From the NCBI GenBank assembly GCA_020746105.1, contig CM036619.1, positions 8,098,238 to 8,162,237 on the forward strand: DNA of 64,000 bases, read 5' to 3'. How positions within the stretch are numbered: position 1 is the stretch's first letter; each line of letters opens with the position of its first letter. A program made the translations under genes and the position numbers. Of the stretch, positions 46,701 through 56,889 are shown in pieces. Source of the stretch: Trogon surrucura. Its lineage: Eukaryota; Chordata; Aves; Trogoniformes; Trogonidae. A model generated the notes under the pieces. That model saw only the letters and a list, made by a program, of their open reading frames with translations. It was not told the DNA's origin and made no database searches.

Positions 46701-48552
46701 CAAACTTTTATTCCTACCATATTTTTAGGTAAACTTTTAGCTGTTGAAATTCTACAGTTCTTTATTTTCCCGTGTTTTGTCTCATTCTGGCTTTTCTTCT
46801 ATTTGGTGTTTGTCCTCTCTCCTTCCCCTGCCTCCTTTGTGCCTCCATTAATCTAAATTTTAACAGACAGAGGAAGTCCAAGGAGGACAACTTAGTTATA
46901 ACACTTGAATAAGGGCCTTTCTAGGTCTCTTAGTGCCACTGAGGGGTGGGGATAAAGTGAGAAACACAGCCCAATAAGTATAAGCAATGGGTCAAACCAC
47001 CAACCCTCACAATGGAAATATCAGCAGAAGCAAATTTCCGTCCCTTTTTTTCTCAAGGCTGTGGTGTCTTCTCCTAAACCAGAGAGTTACAAACTTCTTT
47101 CGCCAGATGAAACCGCAGCTCCTCGCTCTGTGATGGGTTGCATTCTCTCTGAAAGACAAGACAATTGTGGATTCATCTCCAGCCAAGTAACTTTGATACT
47201 GTATTATCTCTGATGTTTAATGACAATCGACCTTGAGACACTTTATTTTCATACTTTTTTTTTTTTGTCTGAGCCCAGCAACTTGTTATTGAACAAATCA
47301 CTGGAGGCTAAAGAAAAGCTTTAGCTCCCAGCTCAGAAACATATTAAATGTACGGTTTTAGATATACTGTTTCCACCATATTCACCATAGATACAGGATT
47401 ATACTCATTGCCTGTGTCTAATATATTTGAGGTAGGTTTCTATGGTTTTGGATAATCACTTCCTGCAAGCCCAGTCACACATTTGGGAATTCTCCGCATT
47501 TTGCTCACCAAGTAGCTGGGAAAAAATATAGATCTCTCATGAATTGTGCTTCTTCTCCTTAGACATCACACTTTTTAAAATGAGAAGGCTGAGGAGAGTG
47601 AATAGGAGTTGCTGCGCTTTATGTCTCTAGTCTACTGTTTTTAAATTGGAGGTCAAAGCAATTAAAAATGCATTTAACTTCCACTGTGTTTTATATAACC
47701 TGGCTGCCACTGTAATACTCTTAAGATTAAGCACATGTTCAAGAGCAAGATTGCACCAGGGGGCTTCATAGCTAGTGTAATGTGAAATATTTGTACTCTT
47801 TCTGTTGCTCTGGATGGACAGGCTGAGTCATTTGTGAACAAAGTCCTCTTTTATTATTTGTCATTCGTGTGTGTATGTATAACTGTAACAATGTCAATAT
47901 GTTTATCATCACATATTCTTTAGCATCCAGCTATGATCTTTCAATTTCTGAAGACCAGGAAAGACAGTTCACGCTCCTTTTGTGTCACAGTCTAAATGAG
48001 ACAAATATAAAATCTGAGATGGTGAAAAAAGAAGAGTTAAGGAAAGGGGTAAGAAATCACATAAAAACAACTTGGGCCATACTATTGTCAGAATAAACCG
48101 TATTTGTAAGAACTTAAACAAAATGGGGCATTTGAGGGTTGCTTCTTTTTTTTTTTCTAAAAAAAAAAGGTATTATACCGGTATATTTCTATATCTGTAA
48201 TTATGTTTTATCCAAATAACAAGCATATAGTTCAGATTATTCATTGTAGGTTTTTTTTCAAAGACAAATCTACTAATACATTTTTCCAACCTTTAAAAAC
48301 CGTGTCAACCCAAGTTGCCAGATAACCTGAAATACTTCCAATTTTCAATACCAAAGAGAAGAGGTAAAGAGTTGGCTAGAAGTGGAAATGCAACACATAA
48401 TCCTCCAAACATTGTAAATTTTTACTATTTTTTAAAGCTGTTTTATTCTTGCATATTTTTCAGAGGGAGGTTTTTTCCCAAAGAGGAACACCAATTTATA
48501 GCTGAGAGATGGCCAAGGAGGAAAGGAATGGTTAGTGAAGGCTGAAAATGGG
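43773..48552. other. AT-rich non-coding DNA with a splice-acceptor candidate
   Basis: Mostly AT-rich DNA without a recognised gene or repeat. One long pyrimidine tract ending TTTTGCAG at 45,466 is listed as a candidate acceptor. A T run next to an A run lies near 48,147-48,169. Confidence 0.4.
45467..46343 (+). other. Possible terminal exon of an unknown transcript
   Basis: A 30-base nearly pure pyrimidine tract ends in TTTTGCAG at 45,459-45,466, a strong acceptor by eye. An AATAAA signal follows at 46,338-46,343. Between them lies a 190-codon frame (45,585-46,157) whose translation resembles no family I know and whose end is hydrophobic and low in complexity. A non-coding 3' terminal exon or pure chance are both more likely than a protein. 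Confidence 0.15.
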
Positions 48553-48690
48553 GAGGTGGAGGAAGGAGTAAGGAGGTGGGAGAGGACTTGAAAGAGAGAG
48601 TAGAGATGTTTGAAATGATGATGCTAGTCTAGTGCAGCGAGCAGCAAGAAAAGTGCCAGGAAAGAGACAGAGGAAAAAGGTAGAGAAAAT
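48553..48690 (+). repeat. Dispersed direct repeat, copy A
   Basis: This purine-rich segment shares an ordered run of words with 50,712-50,855: GTGGGAGAGGACTTGAAAGA, TTGAAATGATGATGCT, AGTGCAG and GCAGCAAGAAAAGTGCCAGG followed by AAAGAGA. The two copies differ at scattered bases and small indels, and the flanks do not match. I do not recognise the family. Confidence 0.8.
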
Positions 48691-50155
48691 GTTGGACAGA
48701 GAGCTGAGCAAGGTACCAAAGGTGCCACCAGAGTAGTGGGAAAAGGCTAGATTGTAGCTGTTAAGAATGGAAAGAATGAAAAGTATACAATTAGAGTGTT
48801 AGCACAGATGAGACACAGCCATCACAGGAACCAGTACTTTTATAGGTTCTCTGCCTAAAATGAAGGCAGATGTTGAGGCACACTGCCTCAGCTCACTGGG
48901 ATCAGGGAAACTCAGGACTGAGGTGAAGGTTTTTCATCCAGCAAGCTGGGATGGAGCAGGGCCAGGGCCATCAAACAAGACACAGGCTGCCTTGGAAAAT
49001 CCCCCTGCTCTGGCTACGGCTGTGCTGAAATATGGGACAGAGAGTCCCTTTGTCTGAGCCTGAGGTCAGCCTCTCCCCAGGCTGTGCTGAAGGTGTGATT
49101 TGCTGCTGTGCTGAGGATGCTCGTGGCTTGCACACCAGCATGATGCAGACAATTGAATTACTGCTACCTTTGCTCTGCAGGTCTTTAGAGATTACTTTAG
49201 AGCTGCTGGGCTGGTATCTTCTGTGAATCCTATCAGGATAGGAATAACAGTAAAAAAAGATCTACTGCTCACAGAATGTCCTGCCTTTCCCAGGGGCCAG
49301 TGTGCCTAATCTGAACTCTTTGACTAAATGTGGCCAGCATAAAAATTGTACTTACTCATTTGTTCGGAGACAGAGAACAATGATTTTAATAAACATTTAT
49401 TCTCAGCCTCTCCAGTCCATTCAGGTAAATTGCTGGTAGAAAATCTACAGAAGGCAGTGAAAAGGCTTCAAAATCTAAACAGGACTGGGTCTAGGCTTTG
49501 AAGACAAACACTTTTGCGTCAAATAAAACATCAAGGTATATCTGAGAAAGCAGTCATTTCATATATCCAGATCTAGATTTTACAGATCAACCCTCGTTCT
49601 TATCAGAAGTGATCTGAATATATCAAAATACCTTTATCATCAACAAAGGATGCAAACACTTCTCAGTCATGAAGGGGTTTTACACATAGACTAGTGCCAT
49701 ATGAAGTTATGTAGGTCACGTTATCCATGTAATCTGCAGGAGAAAAACTGTTTGCATGAGACAGTCAAAGGGTCAAGAGTGAAGTCAAGGCTCTGAGATG
49801 TCGACCCACTATGGTACACGTGGCAGTGTTCTTCCAGGTTCTTGAAACTGTCAGAAAGGGGATGGCAAATTGAAAAGAATGGGTTAATAATTGAATTGAA
49901 ACAGGATCCTCAAGGGAAAATAGTAATAAAAGTCTCCAGTTTATCTGAAAAATGATCTAGAGTTTAGAGCTGTTAGAGGGATTAACACAGCTGCATTACC
50001 AGTTCCAATGCACTTCCTCAGATAAGTAATATCAATCATATTTCCACATCTGGCTATGCTAGCAAGAACATAAATTTTGTACTTGCTTAACAGAATATAT
50101 AATATAGAGAGGTGGCTGTGTATATTTCAAATGCTTTCACCCTGACAAAACCCGG

Positions 50156-50569
50156 TCACCATGTCTCATTGCCAAAGGAAGCTACAGATTTATCGTGGCA
50201 AATTGTACTGAACACACTGCATAGCTGAAGCTCACTGAACCTGCGCATGTCAGATCTAGTCCCTGGGCACTCCCAGAGCAGAGAGAAGAAATTACTGCCT
50301 GACTTTATCCCATCCATGAGAAGATGCTTCACAGCTTTTTCCCTAGAAGACCAGCTGTCCTTTCCACTTAGATCGATGCTCTTTTCCACCCCCTGTAGTG
50401 CATCTCTGCTGTCCACTGTCTCCTGACATGCAGCTGCACAAAAAGAGGATGGATTTAACTCTTTCAGTTTAGAAGATGGTGTGAAACAATACTTGGTGGC
50501 AGCAGACACATAGGTAAAATCACTTAGCAATTGGACATTTATTTCCCTCTGAGAAACCTGGGGGATCAT
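50156..50569 (-). other. Unassigned 137-codon minus-strand open frame
   Basis: The frame is less AT-rich than its surroundings and encodes a mixed, globular-looking composition (for example EINVQLLSDFTYVSAATKYC and ECPGTRSDMRRFSELQ). A good acceptor-like tract ending TCACTCCACAG precedes it on the minus strand (about 50,583-50,605), but a TAA follows at once in frame, so it would have to start at its own ATG. I do not recognise it. Chance is likely. Confidence 0.13.
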
Positions 50570-50711
50570 AAGAAATCTTTACTGTGGAGTGACCAAAGAA
50601 GAAGGAATGTCAAAACCAAACATGTATTTAAAAAATGTCTTTTGTATTTGATTTATCTTTCATACTCTGCACTATTAAGACTTACAGCTGTCCTGAACTG
50701 CCCTTGAAAGT

Positions 50712-50855
50712 GAGGTGGTGGGGGAAGGGGTGAGGATGTGGGAGAGGACTTGAAAGAGGAGAGCAGAGATATTTGAAATGATGATGCTCTTCCAGTGCAG
50801 GAAGCAGCAAGAAAAGTGCCAGGAAAGAGATAGATAGAGAAAAAAGGCAGAGAAG
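50712..50855 (+). repeat. Dispersed direct repeat, copy B
   Basis: Second copy of the segment at 48,553-48,690, about 2.16 kb downstream and in the same orientation, with extra AGAT and GA steps near its end. Confidence 0.8.
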
Positions 50856-53800
50856 AAAAAAATCAGGAAGACCAAATCACTCCTGTTGTTACTGCCATGG
50901 GTTCTGGTGCAAGGGAGCTGAGGGGCTTATTAGAACCTGCAAACTTGTCAGAATGTGGTTTTCTCCCCTTTGGTAATAAACTATGAAAGGAAGGAAATGA
51001 GTCTGAATCACAAATATGCGTGAAAGAGATACAGTCTGAAGTGTCTATCAAAAGTCATTAAATATTTGTCTTCTGTAGAAAGGACAACAGTGAAATAATT
51101 GTCATGCTGAGATACCAGGAGGATCTGAGTAAAGGCTCATTCCTGCAGGAGGTCTTCAGAGTTTTCCCCACAAAGAGTGCAGTAACCTGTAATAACCTTA
51201 ATCAAATGCCTGATCTTAAAAGCACAGCAGAAATGCAAGCTAGTCTGTGCACTTCGCCCTTATTGTTAAGACAAAACATAGGCGTGAATTGATGACAAAC
51301 CTCTTTCGGGATCGCTCACTAACCTTCATCTCCCATCCCCAACTCCTCCCTCCTCAGACTGCGATTTCTTAGAAGCTAAAGCACTTGAAATCAGCCCATG
51401 GTTGCCTTCAGCTAATCCAAGGTTTCACTGCTTTTTGAGGAGGTCCCATTCTCACCACCTCCACTCTTTGGGTTCATGAGGCACAGCAGTCAGCCACACG
51501 GGTGTTTTTCCAGTCACTTCCAGTCACCTTACTTCATGGCCACACAATGCTGATATGGGGAAGACTCAGGCAAAATTGAGCAGGTAGGAGCTGTGTCCCC
51601 ATGAACTGCCACACCGCAAATTGAAATCATCACTGTTGGAGTTGAGGTTTGGGTGGCACACTTACCTTGATTGGGTGACATCACTTTGCTTAATCTCCAT
51701 CACTCATGAACAGTGATGTCACGGTGAAGAATTTTGGAAACCAAACTATGTAAAGATAATACAAATACATAAAAGCAGATAATATAAATATGCAATATAT
51801 ATAATAAAAAATTATAAAAGCAAATGTCTTTCTGCAGTTATACGCACACTAGGCTGCACCATGAAGGTTCTTCAGTCAGACGTATATGGAGTGAGGAAAT
51901 TAGGACAACTGGAGAAATTTTGGAGGTAATAGGAGTTACCACACTGTCCTGGGTTTTTCTGAAGAGAGCATTGGAGTGGCTTGTCACAACCTGATGTTTG
52001 AGATCGCTCCATGTGATTGGAATTCTTTTTTTAGAAATAAATCCTGGTGAAGGAAAATGCTGGAAGTACAAATATTTCTGATTATCTCAGACTTTGCTTT
52101 ATCATATCAATTTTGTGTCATTTTCTTAGCTGAATGAGCTCTTTCAGATGGCACCAGACCTGACTGTAATAATACAGCAAAACATGTGCTTTTCCCCCTT
52201 CAATATGTCTGTTGGCCTAAGATATTCAGTCTATCCAAGAAGGTCTTAGAATGGTAATCTTTATAATGCATGGCTGCTTATCTTTAGATAATGGTAATGC
52301 ATATAAGAACCTCATAATTATGTACTTTCTCTGACTTTGGTGTCAGGATGTGTAAAGGTAATAACATCACATTATAAAAATGCATCAAAATCTACCAACA
52401 TCATAAAATGTAGTTTAAATATATATTAACACTGTTACTTGTTTCTGTTCTTGCTTCCAAGCATTCGCTAACTGCCCAGCCAATAGATTTACTGGTTCCA
52501 GTAGAAGGGTCTAATTCACTCCTCATTTCTGAGTAAGGTTTGCTGAAATCAATCAACTCATTCTGACATAAATGACAGGTGAATCAGATTAGAACTATAA
52601 AATTTCCTTTAGGTACAATGTTGTTCTATATAATCTATATAATACATCCATCTTTATGATGTATATATATGTACACATAGCCATATAAGACTAGATTTGG
52701 CATGCTGTCTTTTGGGGCTTTTGTGAACATCATCTCAGACACAGAGATGCCAAACTGCTCAGGGCATGCCAATACAGATTCAAGCTCTAAGACAGTGCTC
52801 AAGTCCAGGCTCATCTTCCATCCAATCCCATGGTCAAATGAAAATTTAGATTGAATACTTTGGGGCAGGAAAACTTGGGTTCAGCACTTGATCTCTGAAC
52901 TCAGCATTTCCTAAGGAGAACCTGCATGTTTCACATTAAGCAATGAAGAGGTAAACAGCCAGCAAAGCAGATGGAAATGGCGATGTCCATGGGACTTCTT
53001 GTGTTTGAACTTATTCTTAAGGCTTGTCTTTATGATGTAGTATAGATATAACCTCAGAGCTAGTTGTCACAGACCAGCCTGCCCAGGTCACATCATTTTA
53101 TTTCCAAGTTCTGTGTTTCTAGAAATAGGCAATTGCATGTCTGGGAATTTAGCAAAGAGCTACAGTCAGTTAGAGTTTTAAAGAGTAATTTAAAAAATAT
53201 ATGAAAGAAACTAAAGACCTGTAAATATTTTACCTTATCTGAGTAATAATTAAAGGGAAGTGTGATATTTTAGAGTAAATTATGGAAAATCGAAAGTATT
53301 TAATCCATTTCAGGCTTCACATTAATTTTCATTTATGCAGCTTCTTTATACCAACTATGTATCAAATACGGCACAAAGAAAATGATTAAGTGTTTTTCCT
53401 GACAAAGAAAGAAGCACATCTAATCCAAGGAGACTACTCTGGTTTTCTTCCAATGGTTTATGTCTAAAAGCAAGACAAAGATACAGAGCCTACTGTTGTC
53501 ATGTCTGGCCCCAGGAAGCGGACAAAGGAAGGAAGCTAAGGAAAAACATTTGTCTTTGAAAAGCTGTAGCTGGTGGGTGGATGTACAGCACTGTGTTCTG
53601 ACAGGACTGTATCCCTCTTTCCTTGGAACTTTGAAATTCTCTGTATCTCTGTCAAGCAAGAGGGCACTAAAAGGGTTTGAGTCCAATCTGTTGATTTTTT
53701 ATGATCCAGCTATATTATCCTCTTAAAAATTTACTTGGATACACTTGACAAAATCATAAAAAGAATGATTCTATTTAAGTTGTTACTATTGTCAAATAAT

Positions 53801-54104
53801 CACTAAATATAGATGTTATTGATGTTGTCTGAGGTTTCTCAGCTGTCCAAGATATGATCAAGGGCTGACAGACATGATACAGGACCAATGGGAGACATGC
53901 ACCCTTCTCAGGGGTGTCTAGAGGCCAAGTGGGGCAGGGCGCCTCAGACGTCTGTATGTGGGCAAATGAACAGAGTCCTCAGCCCACATGTGCAGTGGTA
54001 CCTAGCTGGATATTCAGCTGACCAACCAGAGGGTATCTACTGTAGAGGGAGCTGAACTGTTCTGCATCCACTCAGACACTTAAGGTTTGTTCCTGTTGTC
54101 CATG
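50856..54104. other. AT-rich non-coding DNA; nothing recognised
   Basis: No gene or named repeat is visible. An AT-only stretch with TATA steps lies near 51,760-51,820 and another near 52,625-52,680. A more GC-rich stretch at 53,870-54,060 precedes the old CR1 and is unassigned. Confidence 0.45.
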
Positions 54105-55460
54105 GTAGTCTGGAAAAGTTCCCACAGACTGGAAAAAGGGAAGCATAACCCTCATTTTTAAAAATGGAAGCAAAGAAAATCCAGGGAACTACAGACCTGT
54201 CAGCCTCACCTCTGTGCCAGCTAAAATCATGGAGCAGATCCTCCTGGTAACTGTATTAAGGCACATGAAAAATAAAGAGGTGATTGGTCACAGCCAACAT
54301 AGTTTCATTAAAGGCAAATCGTGTCTGACTAATTTGATGGCCTTCTATGACAAAGTTAAAGCTCTGGTTGATATGGGACTACCCAGACTTGTGCAAGGCA
54401 TTTGGCACTGTCCCACATGACATTCTTGTCTCTAAGATGGAGAGACATGGACTTGATGGATGGACCACTCGGTGGATAAGGAACTGGCTAGAAGGTCACA
54501 CCAAAGAGTTGTGGTCAATGGCTTGATGTCCACGTGGAGATCAGTGACAAGTGGAGTTCCCCAGGAGTCTATTCTGAGACCAGTACTGTTCAACATCTTT
54601 GTCAGTGACATGGACAATGGCACCTAGTGCACCCTCAGCAAGTCTGATGATGACACCAAGCTGTATGTTGCAGTGGACTCGCTTGAGGGAAGGAATGCCA
54701 TCCGGAGGGACCTTGGCACACTTGAGAAATGTGCAGAGTGCAAACTGCACAAGCTTCAACAAGTCAAAGTGCAAGGTCCTGCACCTGGGTCAGGCCAATC
54801 TCAGGTACAAATATAAACTGGGCACAGAGTAGCCCTGAAGAAAAGGACTTGGGGGTGTTGACGAGAAGCTCAAAATGAGCCAACCATATCCTGGGATGCA
54901 TCCAGAGGAGTGTGTGGTCAGCAGATCAAGAGAGGTTATTCTCCCCCTTGACTCTGCTCTTGTGAGACCCCACCTCAAACACTGTACCCAGTTCTGGTGT
55001 CCCCACCATAATGGGGATATGGATCAGTTGGAACAAGTTCAGATGAAGGCCACAAAGATGATCCAGGGGCTAGAGCACCTCTGCTATGAGGACAGGCTGA
55101 GGTAGTTGGGATTGTTCAGTATGGAGAAGAAAAGACTTCAGGGGGACCCTATAAGTGCCTTCCAGTACCTGAAAAAAACCTACAGGAAGGCTGGGGAGGG
55201 ACTTTTTACAAGAGTGTCCAGCGATAGGACAAGGGGAAATGGATTTAAATTGAAGGAGAATAGATTTAGATTGGATCTTAGGTAGAAATTCTCCAGTCCG
55301 AGGGTGGAAAGACTCTGGAATAGATTGCCCAGACAGGTTGTGGCTGCTGCCTCCCTGGAGATGTTCAAGGCCAGGTTGGATGAGGCCTTGAGCAACCTGA
55401 TCTAGTTAAGTGCAAAAATTCTCATGACAAGGAGATGGGATTAGATAATCTCTAAAGCCC
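54105..55460 (+). mobile_element. Old CR1 LINE, ORF2 3' half, split by copy 2
   Basis: The broken reverse transcriptase runs from a decayed [13 protein letters not shown] start through [17 protein letters not shown] sequence, KGKSCLTNL, a GVPQ-type motif and SKSDDDTKL to the ORF2 C-terminus and GGATTAGATAATCTCTAAAG. It has many frameshifts and stops. It stops just short of the CR1 tail. The missing end, CCCTTCCAACCAAAGACATT followed by CTATGATTCTAT, lies at 59,870-59,900, immediately after copy 2. The old element was therefore interrupted by copy 2. It is 5'-truncated. Confidence 0.9.
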
Positions 55461-55489
55461 ATTTTTTTTTTCTTTTGCTGTCGAGACCG

Positions 55490-55844
55490 GCTTCAGAGCA
55501 GGTAAGACTGCACTGGGGAAGGAATCTAAGCAAAAAAGGCTGACAAAAAGCTCTTTGGGGTTTTTTTTTTTAAGCCGGCTGCAGCAACCAAACCTGAGGC
55601 CGCACCGGCAGCTCCAGGGTGGACACCCGAGATAGCGTGGGCGGAGCCACGCTCAGGGGCGCAGCGATTTTAAACACGGTGATCAGCTGTTAACTCTGCC
55701 CTCAGGGTATAAGAAGCCTTGGGGAGGGCAGGGACTAGTCCCTGTTCACTGAACAAAAGGCCTAGAAGGGTAAGCCTTTGTTAAAAGAACTGTAAACTAT
55801 TCCGTGCATAGCTTTCAGAGAGTCTTTGTATTGTAGAGCCAACT
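55490..55844 (+). promoter_or_regulatory. CR1 copy 2 5' UTR, putative internal promoter
   Basis: It has the same layout as in copy 1: GTGGGCGGAG box, TATAAGAAG at 55,708 and the palindrome GGGACTAGTCCC at 55,731-55,742. Here the segment after AAAAAGCT contains CTTTGGGG and a T run followed by AAGCCGGCTG, which copy 1 lacks. Promoter activity is inferred. Confidence 0.45.
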
Positions 55845-56887
55845 ATGGTTGCCACCAGGTCAATGGTTGTTAGAAAAACTGTGGGCACCCAGACAGAGGC
55901 CCCGGGTAAGCATGTGGGTGTTCAGGCCTCGGGCTGCAGAGAATGCCAGAGCCTGGCACTGGCCATGGAGGGTAGTGGAAGTGACACTTGTGTCCGATGT
56001 GACCAGGTGAGCGATCTGCTGAAGGAGGAAGTAGAAAGGCTGAGGAGCATTAGGGAGTCGGAGAGAGAGACAGATCGGTGGAGCTACTTCCTGAATGGCA
56101 AGCAGCAAGCTCCGCAAAGAGCTGAATATCCCCCCACCTCTGGCCATCAGGCAAAAGAGGGGGGACCTAAAGGATAGGGAGGAGTGGAAGCAGGTGCCTG
56201 CCAGGAGAGGAAGGAAAATCCCTGCCCGGCCTCCCTCACCTGCCCGGTTGCCCCTGCAAAACAGGTATGGGGCTCTAGACAATGAGAGCCAGGCCAAGGA
56301 AGAGTCAGTGGAGGGTTCACCCATAGGGCTGTCTAGGGTAAATTGCTCAGATTAGGACTTCTTCATCTAAGAAAAAAAGGAGGGTAATCATAATTGGAGA
56401 CTTCCTCCTGAGGGGAACAGAGGGCCCTATCTGCCGCCCAGATCCAACCCACAGGGAAGTCTGCTGCCTCCCTGGGGCCCGAGTTAAGGATGTTAGCAAG
56501 AAGCTTCCTGGTCTGGTCAAACCCACGGACTATTACCCGCTTTTGGTTATGCAGATCGGTAATGATGAGATAGTAGAGAGACGGCCAGAAGCAATCAAAA
56601 GGGACTTTAGGGCACTGGGGCGGATGCTAGAAGGATCAGGCACACAGGTTGTGTTTGCCTCTATTCCTTCAATTATGAGGAAAAATAGTGGTAGGTTTGA
56701 CAAAGTGCAGCAGATTAATACTTGGCTAAAGGGGTGGTGCCAGCGGTCTAGCTTTGGATTTTTTAACCATGGGGAGATCTACAGGGCACTTGGTCTACTG
56801 AAACAAGCTGGGGTTCAAATGACAGAAAGGGAAAAAATGATCCTTGTCAACGAGCTGGCGGGACTCATAGAGCGTTCTTTAAACTAG
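55845..56887 (+). pseudogene. CR1 ORF1 with zinc-binding and esterase-like parts, frameshifted
   Basis: Three consecutive pieces lie in three frames. Piece 1 (55,845-56,177) starts MVATRSMVVRKTVGTQTEAP and has C31-x2-C34-x14-C49-x2-C52, a likely zinc-binding module; six codons present in copy 1 (around SLVAEL) are deleted. Piece 2 (56,095-56,355) is a basic, proline-rich linker. Piece 3 (about 56,370-56,887) holds the esterase-like domain: IIIGDFLLRGTEGPICRP, then YYPLLVMQIGNDEI and AIKRDFRALGR, ending IERSLN. The frame changes fall at a C run near 56,129-56,135 and an A run near 56,371-56,377. CR1 ORF1 normally has GDS at the GDF position, so the nucleophile serine appears lost. Stop is two bases before ORF2. 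Confidence 0.85.
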
Positions 56888-56889
56888 AT

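Noticed and set aside
55461..55490. Target duplication for CR1 copy 2
   Set aside because: Only CCC is shared by the two junctions, which is too short to claim; CR1 usually lacks target duplications.
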